Assembly (NCBI GenBank): GCA_029961685.1
Contig: JARWKL010000013.1
Span: 24,830,922 to 24,894,921 of the forward strand
Origin: Aristolochia californica
Taxonomy: Eukaryota; Streptophyta; Magnoliopsida; Piperales; Aristolochiaceae
Length of the DNA: 64,000 nucleotides
Reading direction: 5' to 3'
Shown here: positions 12,942-24,654 of the stretch, in pieces
Position numbering within the stretch: the stretch's first letter is position 1
Layout of the letters: the number at the start of each line of letters is the position of its first letter
Notes under the pieces: model-generated
What the model was told of the DNA's origin: nothing
Databases searched by the model: none
The model's input: the letters and a program-made list of their open reading frames with translations, nothing else
Made by a program: the position numbers and the translations under genes

Positions 12942-15900
12942 TGGCATAATTGATCAACTTTTGTAGGCATATGATCTTTCATATAAAATTATACATGTTG
13001 AATTTATGGAAAAGAGAAATACTTCATTGACTTCATTAACTTATTATGACAAGATTACATGAACCTCTATTTATAATAGAGGAAGGTAGTAGAGTCCAAT
13101 TACAATAAAACTACCTTTGTCCCATTACACCCAAATTCTAACACTTAAAGATAAGTCGTAGCATAATTAAATTACTCAATATAGATAAAAGACCAACATA
13201 ACTCAAACTAGAACTCTTCTAGGACATGACCATAAGATAAAGATGCCTTTGTAAGTCCTTTTTGATCTTCCAACTTATGTGATAAGGATGCCAACTCATG
13301 GTAATCATGGTGGGTCCTACTTCTTATGTGTTTGGGCCCATCTTATGGGCCTTATTTGGTTGTGTGGCCCATCTTATAATACTCTTAGATATGTGGGTCT
13401 TCCTTGGTCGTGTGGGTTTGGGCCTATCTTTCAACACTCCCCCTCAAACTGGGGTTGAGAGAACAATATGAACTCCCAGCATGCTGCAAATGATGTATAA
13501 AATTTTTTTGTGTAAAATGGCACATATTCCAATATGCCTTCATCTTCCAACACTCCACCTCATGCTGTTGCGCCCTTCCATGACACCCTGCTGGTATAAT
13601 ATAAGTGAGAGTAAAAACCACTCCTAATTGGTAAGACATTGCTCTATACTCCAGTCCTAATGTTGGATGTAGGGCACACTCCATCTTCTGTAGGTAGTGT
13701 GTTTATCAGCATTTCTCTTAAGTATCCACCACTATGTCCTTCCAAAGGACAACAACTCTCAAGTGGTTGGAGTAATAAAAAATATTAAAGGGAGAAGGGG
13801 GGGGGGGGGGGGGGGGGGGGGGGGGAGATAGTGGATTTATTTATAATGGTGTCCCAACCGTGATATTTTTTGGAATCAAATAAATTATGGTATGATAAAA
13901 GGTACTGAGGCCACCTCTTCTTCAATAATAATGTCTCATCCAATGAGACATAATAGTAAAAGTTGTAATGTAACACAACCATCTTCCAACACATATAACA
14001 CAGACCAAAATATAAACCTTGTAGAAGGACCCATGAAATAATCATAATTCGATATAAATATTTTTTCTGAGATGCATAAGCTTTATCTTTTGTGTTCCCC
14101 CTTTCTTAAATATTTTGGTCACATAAATTTATCCACAACATATGGAATAAAATACCTTTTTTCTTGTACTTTTTCTATTTCTCTCCCTCAAGTTGGGGGG
14201 TAATGGTAGTGATCCAAGCTTGAACCAATGCAGCAATAAGCCCAAATAATATAGATGTAGTAAGAAGCCCTTAAAATAGGGAGAAGTGAGATATTTACCT
14301 GATATAGCAACTCAAACAATGATGCAAAACAAAGGACATAAATTTGGATTTTTCAATACGACAGAATACCAGCATGACCTTTGATTCTTCCAATGTCAAT
14401 ATATCTTTAAATATAGATCAAATTGACATGAAATTTTCTCCTTATAAAACTAGACTTAAATAAATTTTATCATAGTATAACTTCTCTTCATAAAATATTA
14501 TTATTAGAAGATAAATAATCTGATAGATTTCGGTCTCTATAATTTGGCCGAACTAAGACCTATTTCTTTTTTTTTTTAGTATGACCATTGACTCTTCCAA
14601 GATCAGTATTTCCTTATAAAAAACTCAGATCAAGAATTGGTAGAAAATAGACTTACATATATTTTTTTTGATATATAATTCTCCATATAAAGTCTCCTTA
14701 TTGATAGCATAAAATACCTCGGAAGTTTAAGCTTTCTGCTGTTGTTCGAACCTTTTTTTCAATCTAACCTTCGCTGCTTTAAATATTGATTTCTCTTTAT
14801 AGATAAATCTGATTGAAAATTGGTTGAATATGTAAGAGAATATACTTATAGGTATTTATTTTGATATATATATCCATATAAAGTCTTGTTCTTGATAGCA
14901 TAAAATACCTCAGAAGTTGAAGTTTTCTGCTGCTACTCGAACCTCTTTTGCAATCTGACCTTCTCTCATTCAAATATCGATTTATCTTTGTAGATATATC
15001 CGATTGGAAAAAAATGTTTTTATTTGGAAATTAGACTCAAATATCTTTCCGTCAATATATATTTTGCAATCTTAAAATCTCATTAAAGAGGTAAAAAATG
15101 CAAATCAAACTACAGAAGTAGGGACTGAAAAAAAAAACTATGAACCAAGACTTAGGGTTTATGGTTTAGAGTAAAGGATCTCATTATCTCTGTGGGTTAA
15201 CCAAGTCAATTCACAGAACATGCTCTGATACCATGTTGAATTTATGTAAAAGAGAAATACTTCATTGACTTCATTAGCTTATTATAATCAGAGTACATGA
15301 ACCTCTATTTATAATATAGGAAGGTAGTAGAGTCCAATTACAAGAAAACTACCTTTGTCCCAATTACACCCAAACTCTAATATTTAAAGATAAGTCCTAG
15401 CATAATTAAATAACTCAATATAGATAAAAGATAAACATAACTCAAACTAGAACTCTTCTAGGACGTGATCATAAGATAAAGATGCCTTTGTGAGTCCTTC
15501 TTGATCTTCCAACTTATGTGATAAGGATGCCAACTTGTGGTAATCATGGTGGGTTCTACTTCTTATGTGCTTGGACCCATCTTGTGGGTTTTCTTTGGTC
15601 GTGTAGCACATCTTATAATACTCTTAGATATGTGGGCCTTCCTTGATCATGTGGGTCTATCTTTCAACAATAAAGCATGATCGATCAATGTTACTATATT
15701 GATCCATCAACCAGAATGTTGCAAGGAAAAATTATAAAGCATATTCGATGAATTGAAAGAGATGACCAATCAAACTATTTTTTAAATGTTTTCAAAGTGG
15801 TTGATTGATGCCATGGTCGATCATAAAGCTAAAATTCTAGCCTTTGAGGCTCGATTGATCCATCATAGGCTCCCTATATCTTTTGTAAGCAACCAAATAA

Positions 15901-16275
15901 CAATTATTTTGGCTAAGAAACTTATACATAAGCTCCCAAAATTGTAGATGAACATCGATTGCTCAAATTTTTTAGGCATATGATTGACCACACGAAATTA
16001 TAAAGCATGATCGATCAATGTTACAATATTGATCCATCAACCAAAACATTGCAAGACAAAATTATAAAGCATAATCAATCAATTGAAATGATGACCGATC
16101 AACTTATTTTGAAAATATTTGTAAAGTAGTTGATGTCATGGATCTTAAAGTTAACATTATAGTCGTTGGGTTTGATTGATTGATCATTGGCTCCCTATAT
16201 CTTTTGTAAATATCCAAATAATGACTACTTTGGCTAGAAAACTTATATATAAGCTCCCAAACTTGTAGATGGGCA
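12942..16275 (+). repeat. 333-bp tandem duplication inside the long LTR, first copy split
   Basis: Segments with 'ataaagcatgatcgatcaatg', 'attgatccatcaacca' and 'ggctccctatatcttttgtaa' occur twice, starting near 15671 and 16004. The first copy's opening part ('ggcatatgat...aaaattata') is at 12965-12994, separated from the rest by the nested element. The second copy runs on without a break from about 15970. Confidence 0.65.
12996..15669 (-). mobile_element. Non-autonomous LTR retrotransposon, copy 2 (minus strand)
   Basis: Two direct LTRs lie at 12996-13436 and 15234-15669 (about 440 bp each, TGTTG...CAACA). On the minus strand the 5' LTR is the one at 15234-15669. The primer-binding site is at 15219-15233 (reverse complement TGGTATCAGAGCATG, matching plant initiator tRNA-Met). 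A polypurine tract (complement of 'actccccctcaaactgggg') abuts the other LTR at 13437. The flanks ATACA (12991-12995) and ATAAA (15670-15674) look like a 5-bp target duplication with one change. The 1.78-kb interior has no gag or pol, so the element must be mobilised in trans. It is the same family as the copy at 28709-31413. Confidence 0.85.
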
Positions 16276-16939
16276 TTTATTAAGCATTTAGTGTCATACT
16301 AAACTTCTGAAAAAAATATTTTGTGCTTCAAATTTTGATTTTACCCTTTTGAAGAGAAAAAAATTTGGCTAAATCTTTCAACATTTATATACATTATTAG
16401 CATTCATAGTTCCATCAAGCTCCACACATTTTCCGTGTGCTTAAAGATTTGGAAGCTTTAATCCCACTAGGAGAAGGGTTACCTCTCTAAAATAATGGAG
16501 TAGGTTTCATTTTCTCTTTTATACTTTCTCTTTTCTTTAGAAGAGGAACTCTTGTAAGTTGAGAGCTAGAAGAATTTACATTCTAGAGCCTAGAATTTAG
16601 AAAAGGACTGCCCACTAGAACCAAAATCTAGTTTGCATGTGAATCTTGTGGAGAGAGATTCAGATAGTGTAATTGGGTATTATACATGGCTTCGAGAGAG
16701 CCAGAATCTCTTTGTACTTTTTCTACTAGAGCATATTAGTGAAAAAAATTTCAACAAAGGTTCTTGGGTGGCGATTACCACCAGGGGAACGTTGATAAGA
16801 AAAAATCTTTGACTCTTTGTGGTTGTGTGCATGTGCCTTCTATTTGCCTATCTATTTACTTTAATTTGCACCATAAACATTAAAAAATTTATTTTGTATA
16901 TCAATTCAGCCCCTTCTTGAGATGCCACTTGAACCAACA

Positions 16940-17085
16940 AAAATATATTTAATTTTAGATTGATAAGTAAATTGAATTTTTGTACTAGCAACCATAGGTG
17001 CAACTTTAGTTGTGCCAAAGTTGTGTAACACCCTTGGGTCTCTATCAATGACTTTAGTTATTTAGACAATTTGGGAAGACCACAA
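16940..17085. other. Short spacer between retroelement remnants
   Basis: An AT-rich stretch with no recognisable feature beyond the edge of the long LTR. Confidence 0.3.
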
Positions 17086-19200
17086 CGATAGGAATTTCAA
17101 CAATAAAGCTTCATTGAAGGCAAACCATTACATTCTATCTTACTCTTTGTAAGACAAATTGATAAGAACCCACTTGTGAAAGGTCCTTATCTTTTCATTA
17201 AATTTCAACGAAGAGTTTAAAGAGAGAGGTTAAGAGGGTTAGAATAAGAGATAAGGGAAGAAGAGAGGAGTAAATAGAGGAAGAGATGGAGATAGAGAGA
17301 TCTAGAAGGAAAAGAGAGAAGAAGAAGGGAGAAAAGAGAGGGTTCTAGGGCATGAATTTGAAAGGGAGAGGAGAGAGATTTGAAAAAGACTTGACTGATC
17401 TCTTCCTTCAGTCAACACTCCTATTTATAGCATTATTTTGGAAACTCCTTAATTAATTAGGATTACATAACTCAAGGAGAGATTCTATGAAATAGAGAGG
17501 ATCACAACAATCTAAGAGAGATTCTAGGAATTGAAATATTACATAAATTAAAGATAAACTAATCTAGTAGGATCTTATCTTATCAAGAAGAGGGGGTATT
17601 TCCCCTTTTTTCCCACATGCCCTACACCCATTGTTTGTTGGAGGTAGCACTTTCTATTTTGTGGAGGCTGCTCTTTCTATTTTTTCGTCTTTTCTTCTTC
17701 TCTTCTACTCTTCTACTTTTCTTCTTGCCTTTATTCTTTGGGGACAATTTTGGGTTTCTATCATTCCTCCCCTCTTGAGTATCAACCTTGTCCTCAAGAT
17801 TTAAAGTTGTGAAATTATAAAAGGAATTCATCCTTATGTGTCCAAAGTGGCGTCCCCTAGATTTTTTAGGAAACAAAATCAAATTGCTAATTTTACCCCT
17901 CCCCTAGCATGGTACATGTGTACTTTTACATAAATGTGAATTTTATCATTCCACCCCTCTTGGAAGATGAACCTTGCACTCAAGTTTAAAGTACTAAAAA
18001 AACATTGTAAGAACTTGTCTTCGATTTCTCAAGTTGTGTATTTTTTTATAAGCCTGTTTTGCTTTTGCTATTGTGTTATATTGAGCTTGTGCTTGCTGAT
18101 CTTGGGTGACAGATCTAAGAGCAACCAAGCTTCTTGTAGAGCGGCAACGTTTTGGTCTTTGACGATGGTAGCTTGTTGTGCTGAATTAGAGGGTGGGTGA
18201 TACATGGGTAGTGCATTGGGATGAGGGTTATGTTGTTCGTAGGAGTGAGAATGTTCTTGTTGGGGCTGGTTAAGGTTTAGTTTGGGAAAGTTACTTGAAT
18301 TGGGGTTGAGTTTAGAAATAGAGCCGTAATGTGTGGTGTAGTTTATGGAAGGAATAGGGTGGAGATCGTCATGGTGGAGGGTAACTAGATGAGTAGTTTG
18401 GTGGAGAGGATTTGTTTGGGGAGGTGAGGGAAGCAACTGAGATAGATAGAAAATATGAGGAAGTTGGATGACTTGAATGCAGATAGGATATTAGTGATTC
18501 GTATGGGTTGGTGTGAGGAGGAAAATAGTGAGATTTGTTTTCTTAAGATCTAGTGTGAAGTTTGTTTAGATGAGAGCCAAATCAAGAATGAAAGTGGGAG
18601 TACGTATTTTCATGTATGGAGAAAGTTTCGGTTATTGTGGTATTAAGGTGGGCAGTGGTGGGATAAATAAGTAGTGTTTGAATTGAATATGTTAATGCTG
18701 TAAAATTGTAGATGGATAGGGTGGGATTTCATGGTTGGGTGTAAGAGTATGGATGTGGTGGGTAAGGGGAGTGGTGGATGGAATGGAGGAATAAAAAGAA
18801 GGTTGGAGTATTGGGTGGTAATTTTGGTTTAGAGGAGAGGTGGATTGAGGAGGGTGAGTAAGGTAACATTTGAAGAAAAATTCTGATGGGGAAAAAAGAT
18901 GGGGGAGGTTGGTTTGGAAATATTTGGTAGTGGAGAATAAGAAAATTACAAAAAAATAGGTTTTGATAAGATTTCATGATTTATTACTGGTTGAGGAGAG
19001 GAAGGAGGTATTGACACCCTTGCTTCCATGAAGGATTGAAATATCCTTTTCAGGTGATATATTTGTCCTTCGAAATTAGTGATCTTTTTGCCTAAACGTT
19101 CTTGGCCAAACTTGTGAGTAGCAACAACCTCATGTTGTTGTTGTTGTTGTTCTATGCATCTTTTGTTCACCATACTTGTTTTGAGGTAGAGTTTATTTTG
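17086..19200 (-). mobile_element. Deleted Ty3/gypsy-like retroelement remnant (minus strand)
   Basis: On the minus strand, the frame starting near 19173 encodes a gag-like N-terminus (MVNKRCIEQQQQQHEVV..., then a coiled-coil-like RLGKKITNFEGQIYHL). Proline-rich gag-like frames follow at 18977-18729 and 18436-18068. The reading then jumps to two copies of a pol-end signature: 'LNL..(R/K)..QEG.ND' at about 17940-17995 and 'TTLNLEDKVDTQEGRNDR' at about 17755-17815. Ty3/gypsy polyproteins commonly end with NLEDKV. Everything from protease to integrase is absent. 17087-17765, beginning TGATAGAAACC on the minus strand, may be the 3' LTR; no matching 5' LTR was found. Confidence 0.4.
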
Positions 19201-19489
19201 GAGAAGGGAGAGAGTGTTTAGGGGGGTTGGAATGTGATTTAGTAAGGTTTAGGGTCATGGGTTTGGCTAAAAATAAATTACGAGAGGAGTTAGGGAGGTT
19301 GGAAGAGAAAATAGGGGGAGGAGTTTGTTTCTCAAAGATGTAGGGATGTATATATTAAATTCTACAATTATTGCCTCCCCTAGTTTTAAAAAAAAAAGGT
19401 CACTTTGGAAATATAAGTGTTGTATAGTTGTCTCTTTCCGGTTGAAGTTGTTTTCCTCTAATATTACTTCAATTGATCTTCTTGTGTTT

Positions 19490-20080
19490 TCATCACTTCA
19501 GTGCAATGCCAAAACTCACTACCTAAAAAGTATAGGAGTGTGCCCAACATCCAGTTTGAGTCAAGTCTTTATTTGTGTTTGACCTACCCTTAAAAAGTGA
19601 GTAGTCTTTTTGTTAAGCCCTAAAGTTGGGCCCTTTTCTGTTTTTAAAATTGAGCATAGTGTAGTTTAGACAATGACCCTTATATAGCTAAGTGTGATTT
19701 TCATCTTCTATATTGTTTTTTGTCCAAGCTAGGTCTCTATGTTTTTTTTTATCCCCAGCATGAGGGGGAGAGTAGAAGAAGAATTACAAGAAATAGGCAT
19801 TTTGCTCCACATGTTGTAGTAATTTTTACATTACCCTCATAATAAGAAGTTTCACAGTGCTTTAACTAATATGGTGGGGTCATTTATGTTAGTCTTATAT
19901 TTATAGTCAATCGTTCAATTGTTCTAGGACTTATCTTTTAGTGTTTAACTTTGGGTGTAAATGGACAAAGGTAATTTAATTGTAATTAAATTCTACATGT
20001 TTCCTATATGATAAATAGAGAGGCTCTATGTACTCAAATTACAACAAGTGAGTGGATTTTTTTTTTCTAAAAATTCAACA
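19490..20080 (+). mobile_element. Decayed fragment of the 2.7-kb non-autonomous LTR family
   Basis: 19925-20080 aligns by eye to the 3' half of the family LTR ('ctaggacttatctt', 'gtttaactttgggtgtaa', 'gtactcaaattacaacaag', ending 'aaattcaaca'). Upstream words also match the interior and 3' end of the copy at 28709-31413 ('aggagtgtgcccaacatcca', 'gcatgagggggagagtagaag'). It is more diverged than the other copies and has no second LTR. Confidence 0.55.
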
Positions 20081-20465
20081 AAAGGAAAAGGAATAAAAAG
20101 AAAAAAAGGAAAAAGGAAAAAAGATAAGGAAAAGAAGGAAAAGAAAATGAACGTTTCTAGTGAATATTTATCATTTATTATTTCTAATGTCGTCTTTATT
20201 TTTATTTAATATTTAATATGTATTTATATAATTATACTTAAAAGAATCTTTCTAGTGAATTTATCATTTTGGATTGCAAACTGCAACTCACCTATATAAT
20301 GTCACATGCCCCAAGTCGTTACCTTAGCCACAAGCTAATAGGATATTTTTATTATATCAACAAATTTTAAATTCATTGAAAAAATTTCAATTAGAAGTGA
20401 GCTCAAAGAGACGAGTAGATAATGGGCGCTTTCAGTGAGGACATAGGAGACCAGCCAGGCCTACC
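20081..20465. other. A/G-rich spacer, no gene seen
   Basis: 20085-20150 is a purine-rich run of aaaagg-type words. 20160-20400 is AT-rich with no motif. Nothing supports a gene until the small frame at 20466. Confidence 0.3.
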
Positions 20466-20675
20466 ATGGCCAACAAGACCGCCTTTGAGAACCCTTGCTT
20501 GTCCCAAAAGAAAGCTTCTTCGTCTCCCGCCCTCTGTCAAACCAATTCGAACCAGTTTCATCAACAATGGAGGATTCAGCGATTCAGCGCTTGCTCTAAC
20601 AAATCATCCAAAATTTATGCAGTCCGGCTACTTTTTCATACAAAGAAAAAAGGTGTCAAATGTAAAAACGGCTAA
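20466..20675 (+). CDS. Small orphan ORF, possible leftover first exon of a plastid-targeted protein
   Basis: The 69-aa frame is rich in Ser, Asn, Gln and Lys, with basic residues and few acidic ones (MANKTAFENPCLSQKKASSS at the start; FSACSNKSSKIYA near residues 43-55). Such composition resembles plastid transit peptides, which often form a first exon. No downstream exon was found on +. A longer overlapping frame starts at 20422 in another register. It ends about 165 bp from the 3' end of the convergent DUF1442 gene and may be only part of that gene's 3' region. I do not recognise it. Confidence 0.2.
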   Translation: MANKTAFENPCLSQKKASSSPALCQTNSNQFHQQWRIQRFSACSNKSSKIYAVRLLFHTKKKGVKCKNG

Positions 20676-20840
20676 GAAATAAGAAAAATAGGAGAGGACC
20701 CTTCTGTTTTTTTACTTCCTCTGTACATATTATTCTTCTCAGTTGCTCCCTTGTCTTTTATCTTCTTATACCTCGTTCCGTTTTGGAGATTCTGTGACCT
20801 GTAAGAGGAAAGGGATTCGATTTCTTCTTCTTCTTCTTCT

Positions 20841-21482
20841 TCATCGTCGGAACACATGCTCCTCCCCTGTACAGTGATCAAAATGCTTTATCCAACGGCT
20901 CTTCCCCGAACTGTGTGTGAGGCCACCGCCCAAGACAATCTGTGCAATCTCCGTTCCTTTTCCAGCCGGAAGAAACGCCGATCTGACGATTCGCATCCCG
21001 TTCCCAACCACCCCGCGCCACCGGAACCCCCTTTGTCCGGCGTGCTTCCCCACCAAGAACGCCCCCTTTGTCCCAATCTTGACGAATCTTAGCACCTTGG
21101 CGAAATCTTTCCGCCTGCAATCCACCACGACGAAATCAACATCCGGCAGCGACCTCATCACCTCCTCCGCCTCTCCCACCAAAACCTCTGCCTCAACCCC
21201 CGCGCGCCCCGCCCCTTCCTCGTACTCCATCTGCGTCCGCTCGTCGGGCACCACGCATACGTGCCGCCCGCCCGTGTGCCGGCTCGCTATAGCGAGCCCG
21301 ATGCTTGTCGCCATCCCGTCCCCGCGCGCCCACGCCTCCACGATAAGCTGAGCCCTAGAGCCAGCGGCCATGGCGGATACAAGCTCCACCGCGTTGGTGG
21401 GAAAACCGGTGGGTTTCACGGCCTTCACGGTGTCAACATACGCCATCGTTGCCGTTTCTGCACACCAAAGCGTCTTCGTCAT
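20841..21482 (-). CDS. DUF1442 family protein (plant, methyltransferase-like fold)
   Basis: The 213-aa single-exon protein matches the plant DUF1442 family along its whole length. The landmarks run in order. The start is MTKTLWCAETATMAYVDTVK. Next come NAVELVSAMAAG (about residues 29-40), SIGLAIASRHTGGRHVCVVP (about 59-78), DVDFVVVDCRR (about 112-122) and the tail SRWIKHFDHCTGEEHVFRR. The family is annotated as S-adenosylmethionine-dependent methyltransferase-like because of its Rossmann-type layout, but I know of no firm reaction. The ATG at 21482 is used; reading could extend upstream only through a GTG, and family members start just before this W-x-x-E-T-A region. The coding sequence is much richer in G and C than its surroundings. 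A TATA-like box lies 124 bp upstream on the same strand. The stop is followed by a CTT microsatellite. Confidence 0.88.
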   Translation of the reverse strand: MTKTLWCAETATMAYVDTVKAVKPTGFPTNAVELVSAMAAGSRAQLIVEAWARGDGMATSIGLAIASRHTGGRHVCVVPDERTQMEYEEGAGRAGVEAEVLVGEAEEVMRSLPDVDFVVVDCRRKDFAKVLRFVKIGTKGAFLVGKHAGQRGFRWRGVVGNGMRIVRSAFLPAGKGTEIAQIVLGGGLTHSSGKSRWIKHFDHCTGEEHVFRR

Positions 21483-21605
21483 CTTCGTCTTCCTCCTCAC
21501 CCCTCAGCCTCTCTCCCTCTCTCTGTACTCCGTCGTTCTTGAGACGATGGCAAGACAGAATGAAAGAATAGAATGTGCCGACCCTGTCGGGAGCTGTTGA
21601 GGGGT

Positions 21606-21613
21606 AATTTATA
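21606..21613 (-). promoter_or_regulatory. TATA-like box of the DUF1442 gene
   Basis: Minus strand TATAAATT, 124 bp upstream of the chosen ATG. It would place the transcript start near 21580 and give a 5' UTR of roughly 95 nt. This is position and motif only; no transcript evidence. Confidence 0.4.
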
Positions 21614-24461
21614 CGAGAAAGAATCGAAAAGCAGAAAGGTTTCTGAAATCCGCTTCTTCGCAGATAATCCCGGACTCTGATTTTGATTTTGTGGACTTCT
21701 TACAGCTATTGAAGACTAAATTAATGGCCGACGCGTTCAACTACGGCTAAACAAAAAACCCTAATAATGTTTAATTATTACATAAATGCCATCGTAGGTT
21801 ATGGCTAATTACCCTTGTTTTGCGGCACCCGATTTGGTAAAAGAGCATAAATAACAATTATTTCGCTTTGACTAGTTAATTAGGAGCGTCGATTGGGCAA
21901 GAACCAAGGGCGGATCGTTATCCGACCTGTACGGTGACGTCAGAACAGGCTGGAAGGCCCAGCGCTGGCCGACTAAGACGCCACATCATGACTTTGCCGC
22001 GACGTGTCAACAGGTCGGTTGCGACCCAATATGCTTTTATTCCATTCGAATTCAAACACCGCAGACGTGGCAATGGTGTGCAATTACAGAACTAGCCCTC
22101 AATTGTTAAGGCCAAAACAACTATGGACAACAGGAATATAAACAAAAAGCCTATATTGTCCGCTTAGTGGCCTAGGGGTGGCACCGAGCCTAGAGGTCGG
22201 TTCGAAAAAAAGTTTGACTTAGTTCAGTTTTTATTCCATCTTGGCTTAATCCCTAATTGTTAAGGGCGAAAAGTTATCTACAACAAGAATATAATTGTGG
22301 AGGCAAAAAGAATACACTCAAAAAGGCTATATTGTCTGCTAGTGTTGTAATTTATAGGGGTGGTACCAAACCAAACCAAACTACAAATAGTAGGCTATAT
22401 TGTCTGCTAGTGTTGTAATTTATAGGGGTGGTACCAAACCAAACCAAACCAAACTACAAATAGTTTGAGAGCACATCTGGAAAAAAAGTTTGGTATTATT
22501 GCTTGCTAGCAATTTATAATTGGTATTCAATTTTGATACTTTTTTTTTTTTTTTTGTAATATCTACACTTTATGGGGGTCAGCTTCAAATGCATGATGAT
22601 ATTCCCCTTTCAAATCCCGACATCATCACAGATAATGATTAAATTCTTTTTTTACTAACTATTTTTGGGAATAATAATGATTAAAAAATATTTTTTTTCT
22701 TCTTTTCCGTGAGGTTTCAAACAAATCCTAAATAGTTGTCTTTGTTGCACCGACTGGAGCACCAAATCCAGGTACTGATTTTATTCCAACCATGTTCGAC
22801 TTGACCATGACTCTTTAACGCATTTGTTTCATTTTTTTCTGTTTTTCTTTTTAGACAAAAAGTGGTTGGGGGCATAGAGGCTAGAGTTGGGTTTCATGAT
22901 AAGTTGATTAATAAAATTAGCATTAGATATCATACTTTTAACTCATTAAACGTCACAATCAAATATTTTAATGAACATAATAAGATAAGTTATATTTTTC
23001 ACTAAAGTTTGTTCGATAGAAAAACAACAACAACAACAACAACAACAACTCAGTCATATGAGATCACTCTCACTATTTGATGCTATCAAAATATGGTTTG
23101 TTTAATACACAATACGGTCAAAAACCCTGAAATATAAAGCCAAATTCATCTTTTACTTATCACTACTTGTTGTTTTAAATGTTATTATGGTACTCCAAAC
23201 TTATTTAAAGGGCCAAACCATTAACTTTTAGTTATAATTTTTCATGGTTACTTTCACTGGGTTTATGAGAGGCTTCTTTTAATACTAATGCTACTAAGAA
23301 TATGTTCTGGTCTCTTGTAGAGGTGCTCAATTCCTTTAACCTTATCTTGAAAGAATTAAAGTAATTAATTGAGTTAGATTTCTTGTGTTTTGAGAATCAG
23401 GCAAAGTCAAAAGTGATTAGATGTGTTATTTTAAGACAACTCTCCTTAAGTTTTTGGTTTTTTAAGTTAGTGTGAAGTAAGCCAAGAAGGGTGGTGGTAC
23501 CTTTCAGATAAAAGGTGAGGGACACCCTGACCTACTAAGTATGAGCAGATGGTGACTCTTCTTCTCTTTTTCTTTTTTCTTCTTTGGGATGATCTTTTTC
23601 ATCGTTTAAAAACCCTAATAAGATGTGGTCTTAAGCCTCCAGTTGCTGACTTGGGTGGTGGCTTCCTCTACACATAGCTGAAAGAGTTGTAATCTTCGTA
23701 ATCTCTATAAATACCTTATTCCCACGTTACAGGTGATATGAAAGATTACATGGATGAGACATGATATGCAGGATGTGCAGGTTGTCTTCAACCTCGAGGC
23801 CTAAGAACGTAGTCTCATAGGATCTCTGCCAGAAAGCTTGGATGACTAGAAAATGACACAAGGGCGTTGTTTCCCCCTGCATCTCGTAGAAGCTGAAGGT
23901 TTCAGTGAACAGAAGCTTCTCCAAATGGATATTCCTTTATAGCTCTTGCAACCTTTCCGTTGATCATATCTAAATCATCCATTTGGAGGCTCAGAAGCAT
24001 GCACTGAAAAAACTGCTAGAAACCAATTACAGGTATTTTGTTAGCATCAAACTCAGGGAAATTTAACGATAAAATGGAACAATTACTGTGCATCGAAAGT
24101 ATGGTAGAAACAAAGTCAGATTGTCCATAGTAAATTCAACGTAAACGCATTCATCTTAAAATATCATGAGAACCAAATCCAGGTCACGGAACCTTGACCA
24201 TTAATGTGGCCGACAAAAGAGCCCCTTTAACTAAAGAAAGCAGCATTCTCATCCAAATCCTGTCTTGAACGAGAACAACTTTGGAGAAAAGCTCAAACGG
24301 AGCAGATTGCAAATGAACGCTCGTCTTAAAAGAGCTTCGATAATCCAGATTACAGACAATCAAGGCAGAACTCCAACAGCTCTAGAAAACATTCTCCATC
24401 ATCGCCATTGATAAAAAAAAATCATTTAGATGCTTACCTTCACATTTACAGGTTTACCTCT
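21614..24461. other. Intergenic region with hAT-like ends and a small tandem repeat
   Basis: 21614-22100 is probably promoter of the DUF1442 gene and is relatively GC-rich. 22150-22500 holds three TAGGGGTGG(C/T)A words, like hAT terminal repeats, and a 68-bp tandem repeat. 23023-23049 is an (AAC)n microsatellite. 22500-24460 shows no gene; the frame at 23727-23924 (-) has no recognised motif. Confidence 0.4.
22324..22463 (+). repeat. Two-copy tandem repeat, period 68 bp
   Basis: 'aggctatattgtctgctag' followed by 'tgttgtaatttataggggtgg' and an 'accaaaccaaac' run occurs at 22324 and again at 22392, nearly identical. The second copy has one extra 'ccaaa' unit, so slippage has also acted on the CCAAA run. 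Confidence 0.85.
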
Positions 24462-24654
24462 TGAGATTTCTTCCCGTATACAGAAAGATACTCTTTCTAT
24501 GTTCTTAAAATCATGTAATCCTTGTAATTGTGTAATCAATGTAATCTCTCTCAATCCTTCTGTGTATAGATTATTATAATTTGTAAATCGGCTATTTAAG
24601 CCAGACAATGTGAATAGCAATACAATGAAAAAATTGAAATCATATTTTCTACTT

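Larger units (their letters stand above)
12316..16939 (+). mobile_element. Long solo-LTR-like unit carrying a nested LTR element
   Basis: The unit begins TGTTGATCTC, soon followed by 'ttttgatgataacaaa', and ends GAACCAACA, so the short ends TGTTG/CAACA are inverted. Near the 3' end, 'ggtggcgattaccaccagggg' (16767-16787) and the T-rich end resemble the downstream part of long plant LTRs. Removing the nested element at 12996-15669 leaves about 1.95 kb, a plausible LTR length. No primer-binding site, gag or pol follows, so it reads as a solo LTR. The 5-bp flanks (aatta and aaaat) do not match, so a target duplication is not supported. Confidence 0.5.

Noticed and set aside
18068..18436. 122-aa Pro/His/Asn-rich minus-strand frame as a host gene
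   Set aside because: It sits between a gag-like start and pol-end signatures of a retroelement remnant, so it is more likely gag-derived.
20917..21351. 144-aa + strand frame over the DUF1442 gene
   Set aside because: Shadow of the GC-rich minus-strand gene, which shows family motifs throughout.
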